This document shows, piece by piece, positions 19,534 to 28,925 of a stretch of DNA of 64,000 nt (the first letter of the stretch is position 1; every line of letters begins with the position of its first letter). Below the pieces are notes generated by a model that saw only the letters and a list, made by a program, of their open reading frames with translations, had not been told where the DNA came from and did no database searches. The position numbers were made by a program, and so were the translations under genes. Source of the stretch: Mycobacterium sp. (GTDB lineage: Bacteria > Actinomycetota > Actinomycetes > Mycobacteriales > Mycobacteriaceae); the NCBI GenBank assembly GCA_025965975.1, contig JAOPVX010000327.1, positions 1 through 64,000 on the forward strand, in the 5' to 3' direction.

Positions 19534-19944
19534 CTAGGCGTCGAGCTCGCTGGCAACGGCCCGAACCACGTCGGACACCCGGCGCGCGACCTTGCGGTCG
19601 GGGTAGCGGCCCTTGCGCAGCTCGGGCTGAACCGCGCTCTCCAGCAGCGTGATCATGTCCTCGACCATGCCGTGCAATTCGTCGGGAGTGTGCTTGTGCT
19701 CGGCGGTGGCGGATTCGCGACGGGTCCGGGTCAGGCTCGGGGGGGCGTCGATGATCTTGAGGCTCAACGCCTGCGGGCCGCGGCGACCGGCGGCCATGCC
19801 GAACTCGACCTTCTGCCCCGCCTTGAGGCCCTCGACACCGGCGGGCAACGCCGAGGAGCGGACGTAGACGTCCTCGCCCTCCTCCTGCGACAGAAAGCCG
19901 AAGCCCTTCTCGGCGTCGTACCACTTAACCCTGCCGGTCGGCAC
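19534..19944 (-). CDS. cspB: Cold-shock-domain protein CspB
   Basis: A 136-residue protein. The first 65 residues are a cold-shock domain ([30 protein letters not shown], with the RNP-1-like KGFGF) that binds single-stranded nucleic acid. The remaining half is a hydrophilic helical extension specific to actinobacteria. The GTG at 19944 gives the expected VPTGRVKW start, matching the 135-residue M. tuberculosis protein; a start at 19977 would add 11 residues. A terminator-like hairpin lies in its upstream region. Confidence 0.9.
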   Translation of the reverse strand: MPTGRVKWYDAEKGFGFLSQEEGEDVYVRSSALPAGVEGLKAGQKVEFGMAAGRRGPQALSLKIIDAPPSLTRTRRESATAEHKHTPDELHGMVEDMITLLESAVQPELRKGRYPDRKVARRVSDVVRAVASELDA

Positions 19945-19984
19945 TGGTCTCACCCGCTTGTCTCTCGAACCGTTCACAAAGAAA

Positions 19985-20007
19985 GCGTCCCGCCTGCGTC
20001 GGGACGC
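19985..20007 (-). terminator. Terminator-like hairpin in the cspB upstream region
   Basis: A perfect 8-bp stem (GCGTCCCG / CGGGACGC) with a 7-nt loop. On the minus strand it is followed at once by TTTCTTTGT, a U-rich tail as in intrinsic terminators. It lies 41 bp upstream of the cspB GTG, in the direction of cspB transcription, so it may be a leader attenuator or may stop antisense transcripts from the moaA side. Whether the cspB promoter lies before or after it cannot be told. Confidence 0.5.
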
Positions 20008-20086
20008 GTGGTCGTGATCCTACTCGGAGGCCGCCTCGGCCATCACCCCCTTTACTCGGTAGTCTGGAACGACCGCTGGAGGAAAG

Positions 20087-20500
20087 ATGCGCCTGATCCT
20101 GAATATCATCTGGTTGATCTTCGGCGGCCTATGGCTCGCTCTGGGTTACCTGTTGGCAGCGCTCATCTGCTTCGTCTTGATCATCACGATTCCGTTCGGT
20201 TTCGCAGCGCTGCGCATCGCCTCCTATGCGTTGTGGCCCTTCGGCCGCACCATCGTCGAGAAGCCGGGTCCGCGTCCCGGCGCGCTGATCGGCAACGTCA
20301 TCTGGGTGATCCTGTTCGGCATCTGGCTGGCCATCGGCCACGTCATCAGCGCCGTGGCAATGGCCATCACGATCATCGGCATCCCGCTGGCGCTCGCCAA
20401 CCTCAAACTCATCCCGGTGTCGCTCTTCCCGCTGGGCAAGGAGATCGTGCCCATTGATCAGGCGCGCTCGCTGTCCAATTCCTCGCGAGCCGTCGGATGA
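20087..20500 (+). CDS. YccF-family inner membrane protein
   Basis: A 137-residue membrane protein made of two similar halves: IIWLIFGGLWLALGYLLAALICFVLIITIPFGFAALRIA and VIWVILFGIWLAIGHVISAVAMAITIIGIPLALANLKL, the internal repeat typical of YccF/DUF307 proteins. A GGAGG-like site (CTGGAGGAAAG) precedes the ATG. The stop overlaps the moaA start by four bases (ATGA). Function is unknown; related proteins occur near envelope and stress genes. Confidence 0.88.
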   Translation: MRLILNIIWLIFGGLWLALGYLLAALICFVLIITIPFGFAALRIASYALWPFGRTIVEKPGPRPGALIGNVIWVILFGIWLAIGHVISAVAMAITIIGIPLALANLKLIPVSLFPLGKEIVPIDQARSLSNSSRAVG

Positions 20501-21549
20501 CCATCATCGAGCTTGGCGTGCCGTCGGTGCAGCGCCCCGTCGAGGGGATGCCCACCGATGGCCCAATGGTCGACACGTTCGGCCGCGTCGCCACCGACCT
20601 GCGGGTGTCGCTGACCGATCGCTGCAACCTGCGCTGCACGTACTGCATGCCCGCCGAAGGGCTGGACTGGTTGCCGGTTGAGCAGCTGCTTGGCACCGAC
20701 GAGCTGACCCGGCTGCTGCGCATCGCGGTCACCAGGCTCGGCATCACCAGCGTCCGGTTCACCGGCGGCGAGCCGTTGGTGGCCAAGCACCTCGAGGACG
20801 TCGTTGCCGCCACCGCCGCGCTGCGGCCCCGCCCCGAAATCACGTTGACCACCAACGGCATTGGGCTGGACAAGCGGGCCGCCAAGCTCAAGCGGGCCGG
20901 GCTTGACCGGATCAACGTCTCGCTGGACACCGTCGACGCCGCACACTTCGCCCACATCACCCGCCGCGACCGGCTGCACGACGTGCTGGCGGGCCTCGAG
21001 GCCGCGAAGGCGGCCGGGCTCAGCCCGGTGAAGGTGAATGCGGTGCTGGATCCGGTGACCGGGCTGGACGACGCCGTCGCGCTGCTTGGCTTCTGCCTGG
21101 AGAACGGATACCAGCTGCGCATCATCGAACAGATGCCGCTGGACGCGGGCCACGAATGGAACCGGGGCAAGGCCATCGCCGCCGACGACGTGCTTGCGGT
21201 CCTGCGCCGTCACTTCGATCTACGACCGGACCGGGTGCCGCGCGGTTCGGCGCCTGCCGAGCTGTGGGAGGTCGACGGCGGTCGCGGCAAGGTCGGCATC
21301 ATCGCCTCGGTCTCACACGCGTTCTGCTCGGCGTGTGACCGCACCCGGCTCACTGCCGACGGCCAGATCCGCAACTGCCTGTTCGCCCGTCACGAGACCG
21401 ACCTTCGGCGCCTCATGCGTGCGGGTGCCGACGACGACGCGTTGGCAGCCGCCTGGCGGGCCACCATGTGGGTCAAGGCGGCGGGGCACGGCATCAATGA
21501 CCCGGGCTTCGTGCAGCCGGACCGCCCGATGAGCGCGATCGGCGGCTGA
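20497..21549 (+). CDS. moaA: GTP 3',8-cyclase MoaA
   Basis: A 350-residue radical SAM enzyme that converts GTP into 3',8-cyclo-GTP, the first step of molybdenum cofactor synthesis. The N-terminal cluster motif is C43-x3-C47-x2-C50 (DRCNLRCTYC), followed by FTGGEPL. The C-terminal second cluster is carried by FCSACDRTRLTADGQIRNC. The protein ends in the GG motif (MSAIGG) needed for activity in this family. It is followed after 1 bp by moaD, so the two are co-transcribed with the YccF gene. Confidence 0.96.
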   Translation: MTIIELGVPSVQRPVEGMPTDGPMVDTFGRVATDLRVSLTDRCNLRCTYCMPAEGLDWLPVEQLLGTDELTRLLRIAVTRLGITSVRFTGGEPLVAKHLEDVVAATAALRPRPEITLTTNGIGLDKRAAKLKRAGLDRINVSLDTVDAAHFAHITRRDRLHDVLAGLEAAKAAGLSPVKVNAVLDPVTGLDDAVALLGFCLENGYQLRIIEQMPLDAGHEWNRGKAIAADDVLAVLRRHFDLRPDRVPRGSAPAELWEVDGGRGKVGIIASVSHAFCSACDRTRLTADGQIRNCLFARHETDLRRLMRAGADDDALAAAWRATMWVKAAGHGINDPGFVQPDRPMSAIGG

Positions 21550-21550
21550 C

Positions 21551-21805
21551 GTGGCGGTGAAGGTGACCATCCGCTACTTCGCGGCCGCTCGTGCGGCGGC
21601 GGGCTTCGACGACGAGATCGTCGCCGTCGCGCCGGGCACCACCGTCGCCGCGCTGCTGCACAGCCTCGGTGAGCGGAACCCCGAACTGGCGAAAGTGCTG
21701 AGCCGATGCTCATACCTCTGCGACGGAATTGCGGTGCGGGACTTGGGGATGACGCTGGGCGACGCTGCGACCGTCGATCTTCTTCCCCCATTCGCCGGCG
21801 GATAA
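21551..21805 (+). CDS. moaD: Molybdopterin synthase small subunit MoaD
   Basis: An 84-residue ubiquitin-like sulphur carrier ending in the required Gly-Gly (PPFAGG), whose terminal thiocarboxylate donates sulphur to make molybdopterin. N-terminal VTIRYFAAARAAAGFDDE and LPPFAGG are family patterns. The large subunit partner, moaE, is encoded 1.6 kb downstream on the other strand. Confidence 0.94.
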   Translation: MAVKVTIRYFAAARAAAGFDDEIVAVAPGTTVAALLHSLGERNPELAKVLSRCSYLCDGIAVRDLGMTLGDAATVDLLPPFAGG

Positions 21806-21806
21806 C

Positions 21807-21822
21807 CGTGATTTACGTCACA
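21807..21822. promoter_or_regulatory. CRP-family binding site upstream of rpfA
   Basis: CGTGATTTACGTCACA fits the mycobacterial CRP (Rv3676-type) half-site pair GTGA-N6-TCAC exactly. It starts 2 bp after the moaD stop, about 420 bp before the rpfA start and about 190 bp before the riboswitch. CRP control of rpfA is established in M. tuberculosis, so the site is plausibly functional here. Confidence 0.65.
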
Positions 21823-22014
21823 TAACAAAATGGTCACAAGCTGGCCACGGGCTGTGATCTTCGCGACTGCACCTGCGGAAACACATTGGCGTCCTGGGGA
21901 TTTAGAGCCTTTTTAGGATTTGCCCGAAGTCGAATCGCCGAGGCCGTTAAAAGGTGACGTGACCAACGAGACCCGTTAGGTTCATCTCCCAAGCCCCTCG
22001 ACCCTAATCGGGTG

Positions 22015-23388
<1,374 letters not shown>

Positions 23389-23392
23389 CGGG

Positions 23393-23821
23393 TCAGGCGG
23401 ATCCCACCCACTCGTCGGAGCCGTCGGCGAAGAACTGGTGCTTCCACACCGGTAGTCGGCCCTTGACGGTGTCAACCAGCCGCGCGCACGTCTCGAATGC
23501 GGCCGCTCGGTGGTCCGCGGCGACCGCCGCCACCAAGGCCGCGTCACCGATTTGCAGCGTGCCGATGCGGTGGCTTACCGCGATGGCCCGCACACCGGGA
23601 CAGTCGGCCGCGATCTCGGCGGCCACGTCTGCCAGAGTCTGCTGCGCCGAAGGATGCGCGGAATACTCCAGCCGGATGACGGTGCGCCCGTCGTCGTGAT
23701 CGCGAACCACGCCGGCGAATCCCACGACGGCCCCTGCCGACTCGTGTGCCACCAGCGCCTCGTACTCGGACAGCTCGATCGGCTGATCGGTCAGTTCGGC
23801 GCGCAGTACGACGGCGGTCAT
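23393..23821 (-). CDS. moaE: Molybdopterin synthase catalytic subunit MoaE
   Basis: A 142-residue large subunit of molybdopterin synthase, which with MoaD converts cyclic pyranopterin to molybdopterin. Family motifs are [60 protein letters not shown] and the C-terminal [19 protein letters not shown] with the catalytic lysine region. Its start overlaps the mog stop by 4 bp (ATGA). It converges with rpfA, with stops 5 bp apart. Confidence 0.95.
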   Translation of the reverse strand: MTAVVLRAELTDQPIELSEYEALVAHESAGAVVGFAGVVRDHDDGRTVIRLEYSAHPSAQQTLADVAAEIAADCPGVRAIAVSHRIGTLQIGDAALVAAVAADHRAAAFETCARLVDTVKGRLPVWKHQFFADGSDEWVGSA

Positions 23822-24297
23822 AGCGTGTGGTCCTTGCCGCTGAGTTGATCAAGCGCATGCTCGAGCACGTCGTGGAGCACCCCGAGGCCGTCCTCGACGC
23901 CACCGGGGGAACCGGGAAGATTCACGATCAAGGTCCGCCCCCGCACGCCGCATACCCCGCGGGACAACACCGACGTCGGAACCTTCGGCAGGCCGGAGCG
24001 CCGGATCGCGTCGGCAAGGCCGGGGATCTGATAGTCGAGCAGATTCGCGGTGGCCTCGGCGGTGGCGTCGGTCGGCGAGATTCCGGTGCCGCCGGAAGTG
24101 ACTATCACGTCGACGTTTTCACCGATCGCGGCGACCAGCGCCCGGCTCACGTCGACGCCGTCGGCCACCACAATCGCCGCAGGAGCGGAGATGCCGCGTG
24201 CGTTGAGCCAGTCGACGATGATCGGCCCGCAGCGGTCCTCGTATGCACCGGCCGCCGCCCGTGTTGAGGCGATCACCACCCGGCCCGACCGCGTCAT
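23818..24297 (-). CDS. mog: Molybdopterin adenylyltransferase (Mog/MogA-type)
   Basis: A 159-residue MoCF-fold protein that adenylates molybdopterin before molybdate insertion. The signature [18 protein letters not shown] and [43 protein letters not shown] are present. I place the start at 24297, where ATG overlaps the moaC TGA (ATGA); an ATG at 24309 would overlap moaC by 16 bp. It lies between moaC and moaE in one operon. Confidence 0.93.
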   Translation of the reverse strand: MTRSGRVVIASTRAAAGAYEDRCGPIIVDWLNARGISAPAAIVVADGVDVSRALVAAIGENVDVIVTSGGTGISPTDATAEATANLLDYQIPGLADAIRRSGLPKVPTSVLSRGVCGVRGRTLIVNLPGSPGGVEDGLGVLHDVLEHALDQLSGKDHTL

Positions 24298-24803
24298 CCC
24301 CGTGTCCATACGCCGGTCTTGCCACCCTCTTTGCGCAGCACCCGGATGTCGTCGATGCGGGCGGCGGGGTCGACGGCCTTGATCATGTCGTAGAGCGTGA
24401 GCGCGGCGACGCTGACGGCCGTCAGCGCCTCCATCTCGACGCCGGTGCGGTCGGTGCTGCGCACGGTCGCCGTGATGCCGACTGCTTCGTCGCCGGCCTC
24501 GAAGTCGACGTCGACTCCGGTAAGGGCGAGCTGGTGGCAGAGCGGGATGAGGTCGCTGGTGCGTTTGGCGGCAAGGATGCCGGCCACCCGCGCCGTCGCA
24601 AGGGCGTCGCCCTTTGGCAGCCCGCCCGAGGCAATCAGGGCGACGACCTCGGGTGTCGTGTGCAGTGTCCCGGCAGCGACGGCCGTGCGCCTGGTGGCGT
24701 CCTTGCCGGTCACGTCGACCATGTGCGCCGCGCCCGACTCGTCGAGGTGCGAAAGCGCGTGCCGGGCGGAGCCCGGCGATCCAGCCGCAGCGGGGTCGGT
24801 CAC
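24294..24803 (-). CDS. moaC: Cyclic pyranopterin monophosphate synthase MoaC
   Basis: A 169-residue enzyme that turns the MoaA product into cyclic pyranopterin monophosphate. Signatures: [49 protein letters not shown] and [25 protein letters not shown] (conserved Lys and Asp near DMIKAVD). GTG start. It follows a 64-residue hypothetical gene by 2 bp and overlaps mog. Confidence 0.96.
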   Translation of the reverse strand: MTDPAAAGSPGSARHALSHLDESGAAHMVDVTGKDATRRTAVAAGTLHTTPEVVALIASGGLPKGDALATARVAGILAAKRTSDLIPLCHQLALTGVDVDFEAGDEAVGITATVRSTDRTGVEMEALTAVSVAALTLYDMIKAVDPAARIDDIRVLRKEGGKTGVWTRG

Positions 24804-24805
24804 CG

Positions 24806-25000
24806 CTACTTGTTGACGACCGTGATCGGGTGGGTGTACGGAAGGTCGTCGGCCGGCAGCGGGAACGTCAGGTCGCCGTAGGGCGACAGCGCGCCGGTGC
24901 GGTCGGCGGCCAGCTCGCTGATCGCGTGATCGTCATCGCCGTCGGTCGCGGGCCATCCCGGGTCGACGTATCGGCTCTTCTGCCCCTTGTTGTCTGCCAC
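24806..25000 (-). CDS. Small hypothetical protein at the head of the moaC operon
   Basis: A 64-residue hydrophilic protein beginning (V)[35 protein letters not shown] and ending [12 protein letters not shown]. No domain is recognised. It corresponds in position to Rv0863, which precedes moaC in M. tuberculosis. The start is uncertain: GTG codons at 25000 and 25006 are both possible, and no clear ribosome-binding site distinguishes them. The 2-bp gap to moaC implies co-transcription. It is divergent from the XPB-associated gene. Confidence 0.68.
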   Translation of the reverse strand: MADNKGQKSRYVDPGWPATDGDDDHAISELAADRTGALSPYGDLTFPLPADDLPYTHPITVVNK

Positions 25001-25065
25001 GTGCACATTGTGGCAGGCGCCGCGAGCAGTGGCGACACCGGCGGGCTGCTTTACGCTGGTCAGCA

Positions 25066-27315
25066 ATGACCGAAATTGCTCCTGGCGTACCCATGGGTGC
25101 CTGGCTGGCCGAGCTTGATGACGAGCGGCTGATCCGGCTGCTGGAGCTGCGGCCCGACCTGACACAACCGCCGCCGGGCACCATCGCTGCGCTGGCGGCC
25201 CGCGCGCAGGCCCGCCAATCGGTCAAGGCCGCCACCGATGAGCTCGACTTTCTGCGGCTTGCGGTGCTTGACGCGCTGCTGGTCCTTCACGCGGACACCG
25301 CGGCCGTCCCGCTGACCAAGCTGCTGGCGCTGATCGGCGACCGGGCGAGCGAGGACACCGTCACCACGGCCGTCGAAGACTTGCGTGAGCGCGCGCTGGT
25401 GTGGGGCGACGCCACGGTGCGGGTGGCAGCCGATGCGGCCGCCGGCCTGCCCTGGTATCCGGGTCAGGCCGCCGTCGAGGACACCGAGCAGACCGACACC
25501 GCAGGCCGGCTGGAAGCGCTCGACCGTGCCCAGCTCGAGCTGCTGCAGAAGCTGCTCGAGGGCTCGCCGATGGGCCGGACCCGCGACGCCGCGCCAGGCA
25601 CCCCGCCGGACCGGCCGGTGCAGCGGCTGCTCGCGGCCGGCTTGCTGCGTCAGGTGGACACCGAGACGGTGATCCTGCCCCGGCTGGTCGGTCAGGTGAT
25701 GCGCGGCGAGCTCCCCGGCCCTGTGCAGCTGACCCAACCCGATCCGGCGGTGTCGACCACCACCGTCGCCGGCGTCGACGCCGTGGCCGCCGGGGCGGTG
25801 ATCGACCTGCTCCGTGAGGTCGAGTTGGTGCTTGAAACCCTCAGCGCCACACCGATTCCCGAGCTGCGCAGCGGCGGGCTTGGCGTGCGTGACGTCAAGC
25901 GACTGACCAAGGTCACCGGTATCGACGAGGCCCGGCTCGGGCTGATCCTCGAAATGTCGTCGGCCGCGGGGCTGATCGCGGCCGGGCTTCCTGAACCCGA
26001 CCGGCACGACGGCGTCGGACCGTACTGGGCGCCGACGGTGGCCACCGACCGGTTCGTCGAATCTTCAACGGCCTCCAAATGGCAGCTGCTTGCATCGACG
26101 TGGCTGGACCTGCCCGGCAGGCCGAGTCTGATCGGCAGCCGCGGACCCGACGGCAAACCCTATGCGGCGCTGTCGGATTCGCTGTTCTCGACGGCGGCGC
26201 CACTGGACCGGCAACTGCTTCTGGACGTGCTCGCCGACCTGCCGCCTGGCGCCGGTGTCGACGCCACCTCCGCGTCACGCGCGATGATCTGGCGGCGCCC
26301 CCGCTGGGCGGCGCGGCTGCAGCCCGGCCCCGTCGGTGACCTGCTGACCGAGGCGCACGCGCTTGGCGTGGTGGGTCGCGGCGCGATCGCGTCGCCGGCG
26401 CGAAAGATGCTGGCCGGCGTCCCGGCCGACGACGTCGCCGCCGCGATGGACAAGGTGCTGCCCGAGCCGATCGACCACTTCCTGCTGCAGGCCGACCTGA
26501 CGGTCATCGTGCCGGGACCGCTGGAACGCGGCCTTGCCGAGCAGCTCGCGTCTGTGGCGACGGTGGAATCGGCTGGTGCGGCGATGGTGTACCGCATCAG
26601 CGAGGCCTCGATCAGGCGCGCACTTGACAAAGGGCGAACCGCAAGCGAGCTGCATGCGTTGTTCAACAGGCATTCGAAAACGCCTGTGCCGCAAGGTCTG
26701 ACATATCTGATTGACGACGTCGCGCGTCGGCACGGGCAGCTGCGCGTCGGCATGGCGGCGTCGTTCGTGCGGTGCGAGGACACGGCGCTGCTGGCCCAGG
26801 CGGTCGCGGCGCCGGCCGCCGCGCAGCTGGAGATGCGGCTGCTCGCGCCGACCGTCGCGGTATCGCAGGCGCCGATCTCCGACGTGCTCGCCGCGCTGCG
26901 CGACGCCGGTTTCGTGCCGGCGGCCGAGGACTCCACCGGCACCATCGTCGACATCCGCGCCCGCGGCGCCAGGGTGCCCGCGCCGCCGGCCCGGCGCCTC
27001 CACCGGCGCATGCCAAGCCCGACCGCCCAGACGCTTGGCGCGATCGTCGCCGTGCTGCGCAAGGTGGCGGCAACACCGTTCTCCAGCATGCGGCTCGACC
27101 CCGCCGTCGCGATATCGCAGCTACAGGAGGCCGCCCACCTGCAGGCGTCGGTGGTGATCGGCTACGTCGACCCGGCCGGGGTGGCCACGCAGCGGGTGGT
27201 GGCGCCGATCAACGTGCGCGGCGGCCAGCTGACGGCTTACGATCCGGCATCCGGCCGGGTCCGCGAGTTCGCCATCCACCGTGTCACCTCGGTGGTGTCG
27301 GCCGATGCCGGATAA
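25066..27315 (+). CDS. Helicase-associated conserved protein (XPB/Ssl2-like helicase C-terminal domain, Rv0862c type)
   Basis: A 749-residue actinobacterial protein with a C-terminal region annotated in this family as helicase-conserved C-terminal (helicase_C_3). It lacks Walker A and DExH motifs, so it is not itself a helicase motor. Blocks seen are [32 protein letters not shown] at the N-terminus, several winged-helix-like repeats, and [25 protein letters not shown] with [23 protein letters not shown] near the C-terminus. In M. tuberculosis it adjoins the XPB gene directly; here an esterase gene intervenes. A role as an XPB partner in DNA repair is an inference from context. Confidence 0.85.
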   Translation: MTEIAPGVPMGAWLAELDDERLIRLLELRPDLTQPPPGTIAALAARAQARQSVKAATDELDFLRLAVLDALLVLHADTAAVPLTKLLALIGDRASEDTVTTAVEDLRERALVWGDATVRVAADAAAGLPWYPGQAAVEDTEQTDTAGRLEALDRAQLELLQKLLEGSPMGRTRDAAPGTPPDRPVQRLLAAGLLRQVDTETVILPRLVGQVMRGELPGPVQLTQPDPAVSTTTVAGVDAVAAGAVIDLLREVELVLETLSATPIPELRSGGLGVRDVKRLTKVTGIDEARLGLILEMSSAAGLIAAGLPEPDRHDGVGPYWAPTVATDRFVESSTASKWQLLASTWLDLPGRPSLIGSRGPDGKPYAALSDSLFSTAAPLDRQLLLDVLADLPPGAGVDATSASRAMIWRRPRWAARLQPGPVGDLLTEAHALGVVGRGAIASPARKMLAGVPADDVAAAMDKVLPEPIDHFLLQADLTVIVPGPLERGLAEQLASVATVESAGAAMVYRISEASIRRALDKGRTASELHALFNRHSKTPVPQGLTYLIDDVARRHGQLRVGMAASFVRCEDTALLAQAVAAPAAAQLEMRLLAPTVAVSQAPISDVLAALRDAGFVPAAEDSTGTIVDIRARGARVPAPPARRLHRRMPSPTAQTLGAIVAVLRKVAATPFSSMRLDPAVAISQLQEAAHLQASVVIGYVDPAGVATQRVVAPINVRGGQLTAYDPASGRVREFAIHRVTSVVSADAG

Positions 27316-27375
27316 TCAACCTGGCCAACAGCGGCAAGACAGCGAATTCACAGAACCATTCACGAATATATCTGT

Positions 27376-28818
27376 GTGACAACGGTGTTAAACGCGGCTG
27401 CACAGGCGCCAGGACGCCACGGCCTTTCGTTGTTGCACGGTTGGCTGCCGCCGACGGTGCAGGCGGTGGCCGCTGTGGTGCTGGTGGTGGCGATTGGTTG
27501 GCGTTCGCGACGGTGGCGACTGGTGTGGCTGCCGGTGGCGATCGTCGTCGGCCTGATCCTGGCGATGTGGACGCACTGGTATGTCGCTTCGCAGGGCCTG
27601 GCGGGAGATCCCGCGCCGTCGTCGCTGTGGGTGTGGGTCGGTCTGACCGGCCTTGCGCTGGCCGTCGCGGTGCTCGGTTGGCGCGGCAGTCGCTGGCGCC
27701 GCCGGACGGCATCGCTGCTGGCGGTGCCGCTGTGCCTGCTCAGCGCGGGCGTGGCGCTGAACCTGTGGGTCGGCTACTTTCCGTCGGTTCAGGCCGCCTG
27801 GAACGAGTTGACCGCCGGCCCGCTGCCCGACGAGACCGATCTGGCCACCGTCATGGCGATGCGGGGCAACGGCGTTCCCGGGCACGGTGCGCTCGTGCCT
27901 GTGACCATTCCCGACGACGCGTCGCACTTCAAACACCGCACTGAGCTGGTGTATCTACCACCGGCATGGTTCGCGTCCGGTCCAGCGCCCAAGCTGCCTG
28001 TAGTCGTGATGATCGCGGGCGAATTCAACACCCCATCGGACTGGCCGCGGACCGGGAACGCGATAGCCACCATCGACAACTTCGCCGCCTCGCACGGCGG
28101 CAACGCGCCGGTGTTCGTCTTCGTCGACGTCGGTGGGTCATTCAACAACGACACCGAATGCGTCAATGGTCCCAGGGGCAACGTCGCCGACCACTTGACC
28201 AAGGACGTGCCGCCGTACGTCACGAGCACCTTTGGCGTCAACAGCGCCAACTGGGGGGTCCTTGGCTGGTCGATGGGTGGCACGTGTGCGGTCGACTTGA
28301 CCGTGACGCATCCGGAGTTGTTCAGCACCTTCGTCGACATCGCAGGGGACATGGGGCCCAACGCAGGCACGAAGGAGCAGACGATCGCGCGGATCTACGG
28401 CAATGACGCCGCCGCCTTGGCGACCTTCGACCCCACCACGGTGATCACCAAGCACGGCCCCTACCAGGGTGTCTCGGGGTGGTACGCGATCTCCTCCGAC
28501 GCCCCCACGCAGCGGAAGGGCGGCTACGGCAACCCCAACGCGGTCGGCCTCGGCGGTCAGGACGCCGCGGGCAACCCAGGTGATCAGACCGACGCCGCCA
28601 ACTTGCTGTGCCCGCTGGGCCGCGCCAACGGCATCAGCTGCGCGGTGATCGCCACACCGGGCAAGCACGACTGGCCGTTCGCAATGGACGTACTCACCTC
28701 CTCACTACCATGGCTGGCCGGCCAGATCGGCACACCCGGCGTCCCGCGGGTTCCCCTGCCCGGCGCAGGCGCACCGCCTGGCCCATCAGCAGCGCCACTG
28801 CCCGCCGCGAGGCACTGA
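27376..28818 (+). CDS. Membrane-anchored esterase, antigen 85-like alpha/beta hydrolase
   Basis: A 480-residue protein. Four hydrophobic helices occupy about residues 25-135. They are followed by an alpha/beta hydrolase domain of the esterase/antigen 85 type: LPVVVMIAGEFNTPSDW, FVFVDVGGSFNNDTEC, and the nucleophile elbow GWSMGGTCAVDL (serine about residue 299). A histidine in TPGKHDWPFAMDVL probably completes the triad. A proline-rich tail ends the protein. The GTG start at 27376 is tentative. It sits between two genes that are adjacent in M. tuberculosis, so it is probably an insertion in this lineage. Mycolyl- or other acyl-esterase activity at the envelope is plausible but not shown. Confidence 0.82.
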   Translation: MTTVLNAAAQAPGRHGLSLLHGWLPPTVQAVAAVVLVVAIGWRSRRWRLVWLPVAIVVGLILAMWTHWYVASQGLAGDPAPSSLWVWVGLTGLALAVAVLGWRGSRWRRRTASLLAVPLCLLSAGVALNLWVGYFPSVQAAWNELTAGPLPDETDLATVMAMRGNGVPGHGALVPVTIPDDASHFKHRTELVYLPPAWFASGPAPKLPVVVMIAGEFNTPSDWPRTGNAIATIDNFAASHGGNAPVFVFVDVGGSFNNDTECVNGPRGNVADHLTKDVPPYVTSTFGVNSANWGVLGWSMGGTCAVDLTVTHPELFSTFVDIAGDMGPNAGTKEQTIARIYGNDAAALATFDPTTVITKHGPYQGVSGWYAISSDAPTQRKGGYGNPNAVGLGGQDAAGNPGDQTDAANLLCPLGRANGISCAVIATPGKHDWPFAMDVLTSSLPWLAGQIGTPGVPRVPLPGAGAPPGPSAAPLPAARH

Positions 28819-28855
28819 AACGCCGGGTGTCCGCCGCGTCGGGATAATGGACAGA

Positions 28856-28925
28856 ATGACTGACGAGCGAGAAGCGCGGCGGGATCGCGCATGACCGACG
28901 AGCGAGAAGCGCGGCGGGATCGCGC
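28856..28925 (+). repeat. Two tandem 35-bp repeats, each encoding a 12-residue reading frame, before xpb
   Basis: Two head-to-tail 35-bp units (28856-28890 and 28891-28925) that differ at one base, followed by the same first ten bases at the xpb start. Each unit starts with ATG and encodes MTDEREARRDRA, with its TGA overlapping the next ATG as ATGA. The second small frame ends at 28929, inside the start of xpb. Because 35 is not divisible by three, the units cannot be an in-frame N-terminal extension. They form two nested small reading frames feeding into xpb. Confidence 0.8.

Noticed and set aside
28856..28925. Possible CRISPR array
   Set aside because: Only two units stand head to tail without spacers. 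They encode overlapping small frames instead.
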